DNA from: Gemmatimonadota bacterium
GTDB taxonomy: Bacteria; Gemmatimonadota; Gemmatimonadetes; Palauibacterales; Palauibacteraceae
DNA length: 48,043 bases
Direction of reading: 5' to 3'
Assembly: GCA_020351855.1 (NCBI GenBank)
Contig: CP070670.1
Location: forward strand, 681,158-729,200
In this document: positions 34,190 to 42,819 of the stretch, piece by piece
How positions within the stretch are numbered: the stretch's first letter is position 1
Layout of the letters: each line of letters begins with the position of its first letter
Notes under the pieces: model-generated
The model's input: only the letters and a program-made list of their open reading frames with translations
The model's database searches: none
What the model was told of the DNA's origin: nothing
Position numbers and translations under genes: made by a program

Positions 34190-35071
34190 TCACCAGGCGT
34201 AGAACCCGCGGCCGGACTTCTTGCCCAGCTTGCCCTCTTCCACCAGCTGCTCGAGCAGCTCGGGAGGACTGAAGCGGTCGCCCAGCTCGCGGTGCAGGTG
34301 CCGCGCGATCTCGAGTCGCACGTCGAGTCCCACCAGGTCCGTCAGTCTGAGGGGCCCCATCGGATGGCGGTAGCCGAGCTCCATGGCCCGGTCGATGTCC
34401 TCGGGCGAGGCCACACCGGCCTCGACCATCCGGATCGCCTCGAGGCCGAGCGCGATGCCGAGGCGCGAAGAGGCGAAGCCGGGCGAGTCGCTGACGACGA
34501 TGGGGGTCTTGCCCATGCGTTCCCCGACCTCGCGCGCCCGCTCGATCGCGTCGGGTGCCGTCCGGTCACCACGGACGATCTCGAGCAGCTGCATGATGTG
34601 AACCGGGTTGAAGAAGTGCATGCCGACCACCCGCTCGGGTCCCTGGACGGGTTCCGCGATCGCGGTGATGGACAGCGAAGAGGTGTTGGTGGCCAGCAGC
34701 GTATCCGGGGCGACGCGCTCGGCCGCGGCGGCGAGGATGCGGCGCTTCAGCTCCAGGTTCTCGGGCACGGCCTCGATCACGGTCCCTGCATCGGCCATCG
34801 CATCCGCCGCGTCCGGCGTTGCCCGCAGCCGCCCGAGTGCGGCATCGCGGTCTACCTCCTCGACCTTGCCCAGCTCCACGCCCTTGTCGAGTTGCGCCCG
34901 AACGCGCGCCATGGCCTTCTCGAGGGCCTCGGCGTCGACGTCCTGAAGACGGACCTCGTAGCCCGCCAGTGCGGCCACCTGCGCGATCCCGTGCCCCATG
35001 GTACCGGCGCCGATCACCGCCATGACCTGCTGGCGTCCACGTCCTACGGATTCGCTCATCGTCTCATTCAT
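34190..35071 (-). CDS. 3-hydroxyacyl-CoA dehydrogenase (3-hydroxybutyryl-CoA / PaaH-like)
   Basis: NAD-dependent single-domain-pair dehydrogenase of 293 residues. The Rossmann motif is VIGAGTMGHGIAQ. Catalytic His and Glu are in VGMHFFNPVHIMQLLEIVRG, with NTSSLSI upstream. The C-terminal dimerisation domain ends KSGRGFYAW. Substrate could be 3-hydroxybutyryl-CoA or 3-hydroxyadipyl-CoA. ATG 35071 has AGGTGA upstream and overlaps the GNAT gene stop by eight bases; ATG 35059 is a second candidate. Confidence 0.92.
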   Translation of the reverse strand: MNETMSESVGRGRQQVMAVIGAGTMGHGIAQVAALAGYEVRLQDVDAEALEKAMARVRAQLDKGVELGKVEEVDRDAALGRLRATPDAADAMADAGTVIEAVPENLELKRRILAAAAERVAPDTLLATNTSSLSITAIAEPVQGPERVVGMHFFNPVHIMQLLEIVRGDRTAPDAIERAREVGERMGKTPIVVSDSPGFASSRLGIALGLEAIRMVEAGVASPEDIDRAMELGYRHPMGPLRLTDLVGLDVRLEIARHLHRELGDRFSPPELLEQLVEEGKLGKKSGRGFYAW

Positions 35072-35585
35072 GATCCTTCACCTGACTTTCCGGCGGGCGA
35101 CTCCAATCGATAGCCTTGCGCCGCACCACGGCCACCGCGTCGAAGCCGAGTTCCTCCGCGATCGCGTTGGCCACTACGTTGTCCGCGCCCACATAGAGCC
35201 TCACCTCGAGGAGCTCCTTCTCGCGGGCCCAGCGGTACGCGGCGGCGAGCAGCCTCTTGAGGTTTCCTCTCCTGCGGGCGTCCGGCCGGACATAGGGCGT
35301 CTGGATCCGTCCGAACCGGTGGGGTTGGAAGTAGGGCTTGTTGAGCTCGATCCGACAGGTGATCATCCCGTCCAGCCCCCCGTCCCGCCGCGCCATCACG
35401 AAAACGGCCGCGTCCTCGTCCCGAATGTCGTTGGCGAACGCCGCCCGACGGCTGACGAAACCGGTGCGCACGATCCGGTTGTAGGCCGGGTTGTGCTTGT
35501 GGTCGCGGATGTAGTGAGCCCAGAGCGCCACCAACTCGTCCAGATCGTCCTCGATCGCTGCGCGGAGGAAACCTTCCTCTCTCAC
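35064..35585 (-). CDS. GNAT-family N-acetyltransferase
   Basis: A 173-residue acetyltransferase of the GNAT superfamily. The acetyl-CoA binding motif A is IQTPYVRPDARRRGNLKRLL, followed by WAREKELLEVRLYVGADNVV and the C-terminal AIAEELGF, typical of family motif B. Substrate unknown. It is embedded in an acyl-CoA degradation cluster with four-base (GTGA) overlap to the isomerase upstream and eight-base overlap downstream, so expression is coupled. It might modify a pathway enzyme, but that is inference. Confidence 0.85.
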   Translation of the reverse strand: MREEGFLRAAIEDDLDELVALWAHYIRDHKHNPAYNRIVRTGFVSRRAAFANDIRDEDAAVFVMARRDGGLDGMITCRIELNKPYFQPHRFGRIQTPYVRPDARRRGNLKRLLAAAYRWAREKELLEVRLYVGADNVVANAIAEELGFDAVAVVRRKAIDWSRPPESQVKDHE

Positions 35586-36460
35586 CGTTCTGATTCGCCG
35601 GAGCGTGCCGGCTCCCTGTCCGTCGCTGTCCCGAGGGTTCCCGCGGCGCGACCTGTGTACGTCGGTGCGTCCCGGCCGAACACGGGACGCCTCTTTTCCA
35701 GAAAGGCGCGCGCCCCCTCGCGGGCGTCGGCCGTCCGGAAGCACGCCGCCTGGGCCTCCGCCTCGTACTCCAGCATCTCGTCCATGCCGGCCCCGAGGCT
35801 CCTGCGGACCGCCTGCTTGGCGAGGCGGAGCGCCAGAGCGGGCCGTGCGCAGAGCCTTCGCGCGAGGGTGCTCACCTCGTCCAACAGGCCGTCATGGGGC
35901 ACGACCCGGTTGACCAAGCCGAGCTCGAGCGCGGTGCGCGCATCGACCATCTCGCCGAGGAAAAAGAGCTCCGCCGCGCGTGCCTCCCCGACCAGCCGGG
36001 GAACGAAGTAGGCGCCGCCCCAGTCCGGGTGGAGCCCCAGGTTGCTGAAGGTCTGGCCGATCGACGCGTGGTCGGAGGCCCACCGGAGATCGCAGGCCAG
36101 CGCCAGGTTCGCTCCGGCGCCGGCCGCCGGGCCGTTGATGGCCGCGATGACCGGCTTCGGGGCGGTCACGATGGCCGACACGACGCGCCTTCCCGCCTGG
36201 ACGAGATTCCGAAACTCGTCCAGCCGGTCTTCCTGCAGCAGGCGGTCGAGATAGCGCACATCCGCGCCCGTACAGAACGCCGGTCCCGCGCCGCTGATGA
36301 TCACGGCGCGGATCCCCTCATCTGCCGCGAAGCGCTCCAGACCGGCGGCGAGCTCGTCCCGCATCGTGCCGATGAGGGCGTTCATCTTCTCCGGCCGGTT
36401 GAGGGTCAGCGTGCCGACCGGTCCGTCCGTCGACACGAGGACGTGCCGCGGCTCGTTCAT
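35582..36460 (-). CDS. Enoyl-CoA isomerase/hydratase, PaaG-like
   Basis: Crotonase-fold protein of 292 residues, longer than usual by a polar C-terminal tail (after EKRRPVFGRD). Classical Glu is absent: NGPAAGAGANLALACD replaces GGGCEL. The segment SNLGLHPDWGGAYFVPRLVG matches PaaG-type isomerases, whose catalytic Asp lies in PDxGG. PaaG isomerises the ring-1,2-epoxide of phenylacetyl-CoA and 3,4/2,3-enoyl-CoA. ATG 36460 overlaps the thiolase stop (ATGA). Confidence 0.75.
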   Translation of the reverse strand: MNEPRHVLVSTDGPVGTLTLNRPEKMNALIGTMRDELAAGLERFAADEGIRAVIISGAGPAFCTGADVRYLDRLLQEDRLDEFRNLVQAGRRVVSAIVTAPKPVIAAINGPAAGAGANLALACDLRWASDHASIGQTFSNLGLHPDWGGAYFVPRLVGEARAAELFFLGEMVDARTALELGLVNRVVPHDGLLDEVSTLARRLCARPALALRLAKQAVRRSLGAGMDEMLEYEAEAQAACFRTADAREGARAFLEKRRPVFGRDAPTYTGRAAGTLGTATDREPARSGESER

Positions 36461-37680
36461 GCCGCTTCTTCCCCGTAGACGATCGTGGCGATCCCCTGAC
36501 CCACACCGATGCACATGGTGACGAGGCCGATCCGCCCCCCCCGCCGCCTGAGCTCGTGCGTGAGCGTGGTGAGCAGCTTCGCGCCCGTGCATCCCAACGG
36601 GTGTCCGAGGGCGATGGCCCCACCGTTCACGTTGACCCTCGCCGGGTCGAGGCCGAGCTCCCGAATGCAGGAGAGGGCTTGGGCGGCGAACGCCTCGTTC
36701 AGCTCCACCAGATCGAGATCCTGGACGGTGAGGCCCGCACGGTCCAGCGCCTTCCGAGTGGCGGGGACCGGGCCGATGCCCATGCGGGACGGGTCCACGC
36801 CGGCGACCGCCGAGGGACCGACGCGGGCCATCGGGTCGAGCCCCAGCTCGCTCGCCGCCGCGCGGCTCGTGACGAGCACGGCGGCCGCCCCATCGTTGAT
36901 CCCGGACGACGATCCGGCGGTGACCGTTCCGTCGGCCTTGAAGGCTGGTCGGAGCTTTCCGAGCTTCTCGAGCGTCACGCCGGGCCGCGGGTGCTCATCC
37001 CGATCGATCACCAGCGGATCCCCTTTTCTCTGGGGTATCTCGACCGGTACGATCTCATCCGCGAACCGTCCCTCCTCGATCGCCCGGGCTGCCCTCCGCT
37101 GGCTCTCGACCGCGAACGCGTCCTGCTCTTCGCGGCTGATCCCGTACTCGTCCGCCAGGACCTCCGCCGTCTCTCCCAGCGAAATCGTCCATCCGTCCGG
37201 CATCCTGGAGTTCACGAACCGCCAGCCGACCGTGGTGTCCGCGATGGGCGGCGCGCTGCGGGCGTAGCCGGCCTCGGGCTTCAGCATCACCCATGGGGCG
37301 CGAGACATGCTCTCCACGCCGCCGGCGATGAACACGTCCCCCTCGCCGGCCCGGATGGCGTGCGCCGCGGAGACGATCGCCTGGAGGCCCGAGCCGCAGA
37401 GCCGGTTGATCGTTTGCCCGGCCACCTCGATCGGCAGCCCGGCCAGCAGGGCGCCCATGCGTCCCACGTTGCGGTTGTCCTCTCCTGCGCCGTTGGCGCA
37501 GCCGGCGATCACATCCTCGACGCGTTGGGGCGCTATGCCGGTGCGGGCGACGAGCGCCCGGATCGCGAGGGCGAGCAGGTCGTCCGGCCGCACACCGGCC
37601 AGCGCTCCGCCGTGCGTTCCGACGGGCGTGCGCACCGCGTCGATAATGACTGGATCCCGGGGCGAGGGCTCGTGGCTCAT
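36457..37680 (-). CDS. Thiolase, 3-oxoadipyl-CoA/acetyl-CoA type (PaaJ/PcaF-like)
   Basis: Thiolase of 407 residues. The acyl-enzyme Cys95 lies in NRLCGSGLQAI; the other catalytic residues are in GGAIALGHPLGCTGAK (His) and MCIGVGQG (Cys). GCANGAGEDNRNVGRMGALL and TTVGWRFVN are characteristic of PaaJ/PcaF 3-oxoadipyl-CoA thiolases rather than biosynthetic acetoacetyl-CoA thiolases, but acetoacetyl-CoA remains possible. The start is ATG 37680, supported by AAGGAG nine bases upstream; a further upstream in-frame ATG at 37719 lacks one. Confidence 0.88.
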   Translation of the reverse strand: MSHEPSPRDPVIIDAVRTPVGTHGGALAGVRPDDLLALAIRALVARTGIAPQRVEDVIAGCANGAGEDNRNVGRMGALLAGLPIEVAGQTINRLCGSGLQAIVSAAHAIRAGEGDVFIAGGVESMSRAPWVMLKPEAGYARSAPPIADTTVGWRFVNSRMPDGWTISLGETAEVLADEYGISREEQDAFAVESQRRAARAIEEGRFADEIVPVEIPQRKGDPLVIDRDEHPRPGVTLEKLGKLRPAFKADGTVTAGSSSGINDGAAAVLVTSRAAASELGLDPMARVGPSAVAGVDPSRMGIGPVPATRKALDRAGLTVQDLDLVELNEAFAAQALSCIRELGLDPARVNVNGGAIALGHPLGCTGAKLLTTLTHELRRRGGRIGLVTMCIGVGQGIATIVYGEEAA

Positions 37681-37700
37681 CGCGGACAACTCCTTGATCG

Positions 37701-39176
37701 TCAGCGCAGGTTCACCCACACCGACTTCACCTGCGTATACGCTTCCAGGGCGTGCCGGCCGAGGTCACGCCCGTAGCCACTCTGCTTGTACCCGCCGAAC
37801 GGGCTGGCCGGATCGTACAGGTTGTAGGTGTTGATCCATACGGTTCCGGCCTTGAGGCGCGATGCGACGTAGTGCGCCTTCTTCACGTCCCGGGTCCACA
37901 CGGCGGCGGCGAGGCCGTACATCGAGTCGTTTGCCCGCTCGATCACCTCGTCCACCTCGTCGAAGGTCAGCGTGGCGAGGACCGGTCCGAAGATCTCCTC
38001 CCGCGCGATCGTCATGTCGTTGGTCACGCCGTCGAACACCGTCGGGTGCACGAAATAGCCCGGCCCGACGTCGGCCCGGCGGCCCCCGGTGACGAGCTCG
38101 GCGCCCTCCGCCACGCCCTTCTGGATGTACCCGAGCACCGTGTTCATCTGCTTCTCGGAGACGATGGCTCCGATCCGGGTCCCCTTCTCGAACGGGTCGC
38201 CCACCTTCAGCTTGTTCGCGCCATCGGCGACCATGGCAACCATCTGCTCGCGGGCGCCGCGCTCGATAAACAGGCGGCTGCCGGCCGCGCACACCTCTCC
38301 CTTGCCGTAGAAGATCCCGCCGATCGCGCCCCGGGCCGCGACCGGGAGGTCCGCGTCCGCGAAGACGATGTTCGCGCTCTTGCCGCCCAGCTCGAGGGTG
38401 ACCCGCTTGAGCGTGTCCGCCGCGCTGCGAGCGATCTGCCGGCCGACGGCCGTCGACCCGGTGAACGAGATCTTGTCGACGCCCGGATGGGTGACCAGCG
38501 CTCCCCCGGCGGTGGGCCCGCCGCCGGGAAGCACATTGAGGACTCCGGGGGGCATCCCCACCTCGGCAGCCGCCTCGGCAAGCATGAGCGCCGTGAGCGG
38601 CGTCTCGGGCGCCGGCTTGAGCACCACGGTGCAGCCCGCGGCGAGGGCCGGGGCGACCTTCCAGGAAGCGAGGTTGAGAGGAAAGTTCCACGGGATGATG
38701 GCGCCCACCACGCCGACCGGCTCGCGCACGGTGTAGTTGAACTGGTGCGGGACCGAGACGGGGATCGTCTCGCCCTCGATCTTGGTCGTCCAGCCCGCGT
38801 AGTACTCGAAGGTCTGGATGGTCATCGCGACGTCGATGGCGCTCTCGAACAACGGCTTGCCGTTGCTCAGCGTCTCGACGCGGGCGAGATCGTCCTTCCG
38901 GTCCTCGAGGCGCTGGGCGAGCTTCCACAGCAGGCGTCCCCTCTGACTGGCTGTCAGGCTCCGCCAGTCGCCGTCGAGCGCATTCCGCGCCGCCTGCACG
39001 GCTCGCTCCACGTCCGGGGCGTCCGCTTCGGCGACCTCGGTGAGGAGCTCGGCGCGCGCCGGGTCGATCACCTCGAAGGTCTTGCCGCTCGCTGCGTCTT
39101 CCCACTCCCCTCCGATGAACAGACGGCCCGGCGCCACGACATCGGGCAGCGAGCGCTTCACATCCGCTTCCGCCAT
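37701..39176 (-). CDS. Aldehyde dehydrogenase (NAD-dependent, ALDH superfamily)
   Basis: A 491-residue ALDH. Catalytic Cys296 is in GEVCAAGSRLF and Glu262 in LELGGKSAN. The NAD-binding PWNFPLN and FTGSTAVGRQIA are present. Its overall form resembles betaine/phenylacetaldehyde dehydrogenases, and its place next to PaaJ/PaaG-like genes would fit phenylacetaldehyde or a short-chain aldehyde. Specificity cannot be read from sequence. GGGGAGG precedes the ATG, and a large hairpin (39198-39237) lies just upstream. Confidence 0.88.
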   Translation of the reverse strand: MAEADVKRSLPDVVAPGRLFIGGEWEDAASGKTFEVIDPARAELLTEVAEADAPDVERAVQAARNALDGDWRSLTASQRGRLLWKLAQRLEDRKDDLARVETLSNGKPLFESAIDVAMTIQTFEYYAGWTTKIEGETIPVSVPHQFNYTVREPVGVVGAIIPWNFPLNLASWKVAPALAAGCTVVLKPAPETPLTALMLAEAAAEVGMPPGVLNVLPGGGPTAGGALVTHPGVDKISFTGSTAVGRQIARSAADTLKRVTLELGGKSANIVFADADLPVAARGAIGGIFYGKGEVCAAGSRLFIERGAREQMVAMVADGANKLKVGDPFEKGTRIGAIVSEKQMNTVLGYIQKGVAEGAELVTGGRRADVGPGYFVHPTVFDGVTNDMTIAREEIFGPVLATLTFDEVDEVIERANDSMYGLAAAVWTRDVKKAHYVASRLKAGTVWINTYNLYDPASPFGGYKQSGYGRDLGRHALEAYTQVKSVWVNLR

Positions 39177-39197
39177 CTCAAGCCTCCCCTACGCGCA

Positions 39198-39237
39198 GCC
39201 GGCCAGCCCCCTGCCCCAGAGGGCAGGGGAGGCCGGC
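39198..39237 (-). promoter_or_regulatory. Large intercistronic stem-loop before the aldehyde dehydrogenase
   Basis: CCCCTGCCC (39208-39216) pairs with GGGCAGGGG (39221-39229) around a CAGA loop. An outer helix of GCCGGCC (39198-39204) and GGCCGGC (39231-39237) extends it to 16 pairs. It fills the spacer between the crotonase and aldehyde dehydrogenase genes. No T-run follows. It could attenuate or process the transcript. Confidence 0.5.
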
Positions 39238-39275
39238 AAGATCGGGCTCCGTCCTGCAGCGGCCCGCCCAGCGGC

Positions 39276-40064
39276 TCAGCGGCCGGCGAACTCCGGCCTC
39301 CGCTTCTCCACGTAGGCGTTCAAGCCCTCGCGCGCGTCCGCCGACTCGAACAGCTGCTGCTGCATCTCGCGCTCGATCGCCAGGCCCTCGGAGAACGGCA
39401 CCTCGATTCCGCTGCACACGGCCCGCTTGATGCGGCCGACCGCCTTCGAGGCCCTCGCCGGCGGCACGAACTGGCGCGCGTACTCCATTGCCTCGGCCAT
39501 GAAATCGTCGCCCTCGAGGATCTGGTTGACGATGCCGAGCTCCAGCGCCTCCTCGAACTCGAAGGTGCGGCCCGTGACCATGAGCTCGATGGACTTCGAC
39601 TTGCCCAGCATGCGGCCGAGCCGCTGCGTGCCGCCCGTCCCGGGAAGCACTCCGAGCGTCACCTCCGGCAGACCGATCTTCCCGCCGCCCCTCTTCGCCA
39701 CCCGGAGGTCGCAGGCGAGGGCGATCTCCAGCCCGCCGCCGACGGTGTGCCCGTTCAGGGCGCCGATGACGATCTTCGGGGTCTGCTCGAGCCGGTTCAG
39801 CGTCTCGTTGGCGTGCAGGCAGAAGTAGTACTTGAAGTACGGATCGGCCTGCTGCAGCATGCTGATGTTCGCCCCCGCCGAGAAGAACTTCTCGCCGGCG
39901 CCGCGGATCAGGATCACGTGCACCGCTTCGTCGAAGCGCGCGTCCAGGATCGCATCGTCCAGCTGGCGCATCATCTCGTAGGTGTACGTGTTGGCCGGGG
40001 GGTCGTCCATCGTGATCACCCCGATGCCGTCCTGCACTTCGTAGTGGATGAGCTTGTCAGCCAT
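39276..40064 (-). CDS. Enoyl-CoA hydratase/isomerase family protein
   Basis: Crotonase-fold protein of 262 residues. Both catalytic Glu positions are filled (TVGGGLEIALACD and IGLPEVTLGVLPGTGGTQRL), so hydratase activity is likely. The N-terminus MDDPPANTYTYEMMRQLDDA is unusual: the normal NRPxxxNA motif is replaced by DDPPANTYT. It is the first gene of the leftward cluster. The 5' leader holds a hairpin (40086-40105). Natural substrate unknown. Confidence 0.88.
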   Translation of the reverse strand: MADKLIHYEVQDGIGVITMDDPPANTYTYEMMRQLDDAILDARFDEAVHVILIRGAGEKFFSAGANISMLQQADPYFKYYFCLHANETLNRLEQTPKIVIGALNGHTVGGGLEIALACDLRVAKRGGGKIGLPEVTLGVLPGTGGTQRLGRMLGKSKSIELMVTGRTFEFEEALELGIVNQILEGDDFMAEAMEYARQFVPPARASKAVGRIKRAVCSGIEVPFSEGLAIEREMQQQLFESADAREGLNAYVEKRRPEFAGR

Positions 40065-40085
40065 TGGAACCCTCGTCGGTGGTTG

Positions 40086-40105
40086 GAGCCGCCCTGTTGC
40101 GGCTC
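40086..40105 (-). promoter_or_regulatory. Leader hairpin upstream of the first crotonase gene
   Basis: GAGCCGC (40086-40092) and GCGGCTC (40099-40105) form a perfect seven-pair stem with a six-base loop, 22 bases before the ATG at 40064. It might be a leader structure or a binding site; no further support. Confidence 0.35.
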
Positions 40106-40178
40106 GGCCGGCCCCACGTGCCGAAGTCCGGCCGGGCGGGCAAACTACCGGCTTCGTCGGGGGGTGGACAAGCCGAGG

Positions 40179-40207
40179 TTCACCGGCGCCTGCCCGGACG
40201 ATAACTT
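40179..40207 (+). promoter_or_regulatory. Predicted promoter of nfeD-floA
   Basis: TTCACC (40179-40184), a 17-base spacer and TAACTT (40202-40207) lie directly before the nfeD gene, whose start is 21 bases downstream. The transcript would have a very short leader with AAAGGTGG as ribosome-binding site. Confidence 0.45.
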
Positions 40208-40227
40208 AAGGGTAGAAAGGTGGATCG

Positions 40228-41697
40228 ATGATGCGAAGGAATCTCGGCCTCCCAGCGTTTTCGAGGGGCGTTCGGAATGCGGTGCGCGGCGTCCGTGGCG
40301 TCCTAGGCACGCCGATCGCGGCAGCCGCGGCGGCGGCGCTCGGTGTCTCCGTGACGATCGCCGCGCTCCCCGCTCAGTCTGATCGTCTGGTGTACCGGAT
40401 CGAGGTCACCGGCACGATCGAACTGGGCCTCGCTCCCTATGTGGCCCGGGCGCTCGACGAGGCGGACGGGGCGGGAGCGGCGGCGGTGGTGCTCGACCTG
40501 GACACGCCGGGCGGGCGCGTGGATGCCGCGTGGGAGATCATCGACGCGGTGCGCGACGCCGGTTTGCCGGTGTACGCCTACGTCAACCGGCGCGCCCTCT
40601 CCGCCGGCGCGATGATCGCCCTGTCGGCGGAGCGGCTCTACATGCGGCCCGGTTCGACGATCGGCGCCGCAACGCCGGTGATCGGGGAGAAGAAGGCGTC
40701 CGAGAAGATGGTCAGTGCCATGCGCTCCGAGTTCCGAGCCCTGGCCGAGGAGCGCGGATTCGATCCCCGCATCGCAGAAGCGATGGTGGATGAGGAGGTC
40801 GAGATCGAGGGCGTCAGCGCGGCGGGCAAGCTGCTGACGCTCACGACGGAGGAGGCGATCGAGCTGGGCGTGGCCGACGGCGAGGTCGAGGACTACGAGT
40901 CCCTGCTGGAAGGCGTCGGGCTCGCCGGGGCCCAGACGTTCCGGCCGGTCCCGAACTGGGCCGAGCGGATCGTGCGCTTCCTCACCAACCCCGCGGTCGC
41001 TCCGCTGCTGCTCAGCCTCGGCTTCCTGGGGCTGCTGGTCGAGATCCGCACGCCGACCTTCGGCCTGGCCGGGGCAGTCGGGCTGCTCTGTCTCGCGGCT
41101 TTCTTCGGGGCACGTCTCCTCGTGAACCTTGCGGGGATCGAGGAGTTGCTGCTGCTCGGCGGCGGCCTCGTTCTCCTCCTTGTCGAGGCGTTCGTCATCC
41201 CGGGCTTCGGGATCGCGGGCGCGTTGGGGATCATCGCCGTCCTCGGCTCGGCCTACATGAGCATGCTGGGACGGTTTCCAACCACGGTGGATCTCGTGAA
41301 CACGGCAGGCATCATCGGTCTTTCGATCGTTCTCGTGGCGGTCCTCGCGTTCGTGCTATTCCGCCACCTCCCGCACAGTCGATCCCTCTCGGGCGTGCTC
41401 CTGAAGAGCGAGACGAGCCGGGACACCGGCTACCTCTCCGCACCGGCGCGGGCCGAGCTGGTCGGGAAGGTCGGCATCGCGGCGACGGACCTTCGGCCGT
41501 CCGGCACGGCGATCATCGATAACGAGCGGGTAGACGTGGTCACCGAAGGTCCATGGATCGAGGAGGGGTCGAGAGTCGTCGTCATGCGGGCCGAGAGCTA
41601 CCGGCACGTGGTGCGGCAGGTGCGGGAGGACGAGCCGCAGGTGGCCGATGAGGCAGTGGAGGAGCGGGAACCGGCACCGCCCGAGACGGGAGCCTGA
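40228..41697 (+). CDS. NfeD-family membrane-bound serine protease
   Basis: Long-form NfeD (489 residues): ClpP-like Ser-Lys protease domain outside the membrane, then a helix bundle, then an OB-fold domain. A signal-like helix covers about 27-48. DLDTPGGRVDAAWEII and the nucleophile Ser125 in NRRALSAGAMIAL are clear; the general-base Lys is probably one of Lys155-Lys160 in GEKKASEK. Membrane helices span about 240-390. The C-terminal NfeD OB fold (from AELVGKVGIAATDLRP) interacts with the partner flotillin. The floA gene follows 92 bases later. These proteins degrade or organise membrane proteins in microdomains. Confidence 0.9.
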   Translation: MMRRNLGLPAFSRGVRNAVRGVRGVLGTPIAAAAAAALGVSVTIAALPAQSDRLVYRIEVTGTIELGLAPYVARALDEADGAGAAAVVLDLDTPGGRVDAAWEIIDAVRDAGLPVYAYVNRRALSAGAMIALSAERLYMRPGSTIGAATPVIGEKKASEKMVSAMRSEFRALAEERGFDPRIAEAMVDEEVEIEGVSAAGKLLTLTTEEAIELGVADGEVEDYESLLEGVGLAGAQTFRPVPNWAERIVRFLTNPAVAPLLLSLGFLGLLVEIRTPTFGLAGAVGLLCLAAFFGARLLVNLAGIEELLLLGGGLVLLLVEAFVIPGFGIAGALGIIAVLGSAYMSMLGRFPTTVDLVNTAGIIGLSIVLVAVLAFVLFRHLPHSRSLSGVLLKSETSRDTGYLSAPARAELVGKVGIAATDLRPSGTAIIDNERVDVVTEGPWIEEGSRVVVMRAESYRHVVRQVREDEPQVADEAVEEREPAPPETGA

Positions 41698-41789
41698 CCC
41701 GATCGGCAGCCGAGGAACGGCGAGGGGAGTCGGAGCCGGCTCCTGGACAGCGTAACCACGGATACCACCCACACTGAAGCGAGGCACTC

Positions 41790-42776
41790 ATGGAAGGCAT
41801 AGCGGTAGGCACCGCGTTACTCATCGCTCTGGGGGCCATTCTCCTTCTCTTCCTGTTCTGGGCCGTCCCGGTCGGTCTGTGGATCACGGCCTTCGCGTCG
41901 GGGGTCTCCGTCCGGCTCTCCAACCTGATCGGCATGCGCCTCCGCAAGGTGAACCCGCGCGAGATCATCCTCCCGATGATCAGCGCGACCAAAGCCGGGC
42001 TCAAGCTCGACATCGACGAGCTCGAGGCGCACTACCTGGCGGGCGGCGACGTGCACCGGGTGGTGAACTCGCTGATCTCGGCCGACAAGGCCAACATCGA
42101 GCTCCCCTTCCAGCAGGCCGCCGCGATCGATCTGGCGGGCCGGGATGTCCTGGACGCCGTCCAGGTCTCGGTGAACCCGAAGGTCATCCAGACGCCGAAG
42201 GTGGCGGCGATGGCCAAGGATGGCATTCAGCTCATCGCCATCGCGCGTGTGACCGTGCGCGCGAACATCAATCGTCTCGTCGGGGGAGCCGGTGAGGAGA
42301 CGATCCTGGCCCGCGTCGGAGAGGGGATCGTCAGCACGATCGGATCTGCCGATTCGCACAAGGCGGTGCTCGAGAATCCCGACAACATCTCAAAGACAGT
42401 GCTGGCGAAGGGCCTGGACAGCGGGACGGCGTTCGAGATCCTCTCCATCGATATCGCCGACGTGGACGTGGGCAAGAACATCGGAGCCGAGCTTCAGACC
42501 GACCAGGCCGAGGCGGACAAGCGCATCGCCCAGGCGAAGGCCGAGGAGCGGCGCGCCATGGCCGTCGCCTCGGAGCAGGAGAACAAGGCCCGGGTCGAAG
42601 AGATGCGAGCCGAGGTCGTCCGGGCCCAGGCTGAAGTGCCGCGGGCGATCGCCGAGGCCTTCAGGGGCGGTAACCTTGGCATTATGGATTATATGAAGTA
42701 CCGTAACATCTCCAGTGACACACAGATGAGACAGGCAATCGCCGGTGGTGGCGAGAGCTCCCAGGAGCCGACGTAG
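41790..42776 (+). CDS. floA: Flotillin-like protein FloA
   Basis: Bacterial flotillin (328 residues) that scaffolds membrane microdomains. An N-terminal hydrophobic hairpin at about residues 5-32 anchors it. The SPFH domain includes [40 protein letters not shown] and [18 protein letters not shown]. The flotillin coiled coil ([20 protein letters not shown]) follows. The C-terminal end ([20 protein letters not shown]) is the YqfA/FloA signature. It pairs with the nfeD gene just upstream, the standard arrangement. Confidence 0.95.
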   Translation: MEGIAVGTALLIALGAILLLFLFWAVPVGLWITAFASGVSVRLSNLIGMRLRKVNPREIILPMISATKAGLKLDIDELEAHYLAGGDVHRVVNSLISADKANIELPFQQAAAIDLAGRDVLDAVQVSVNPKVIQTPKVAAMAKDGIQLIAIARVTVRANINRLVGGAGEETILARVGEGIVSTIGSADSHKAVLENPDNISKTVLAKGLDSGTAFEILSIDIADVDVGKNIGAELQTDQAEADKRIAQAKAEERRAMAVASEQENKARVEEMRAEVVRAQAEVPRAIAEAFRGGNLGIMDYMKYRNISSDTQMRQAIAGGGESSQEPT

Positions 42777-42819
42777 GGGGGCGCGGGCCGTGAGTAGGCC
42801 GCGAGCGAGGGGCTGAGCG

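Noticed and set aside
37752..40382. A very long open frame on the plus strand (over 800 codons) opposite the aldehyde dehydrogenase and crotonase genes
   Set aside because: It is antisense to well-supported enzymes and has shadow composition (Arg/His/Asp/Gly rich, no domain). High GC removes stop codons from opposite frames.
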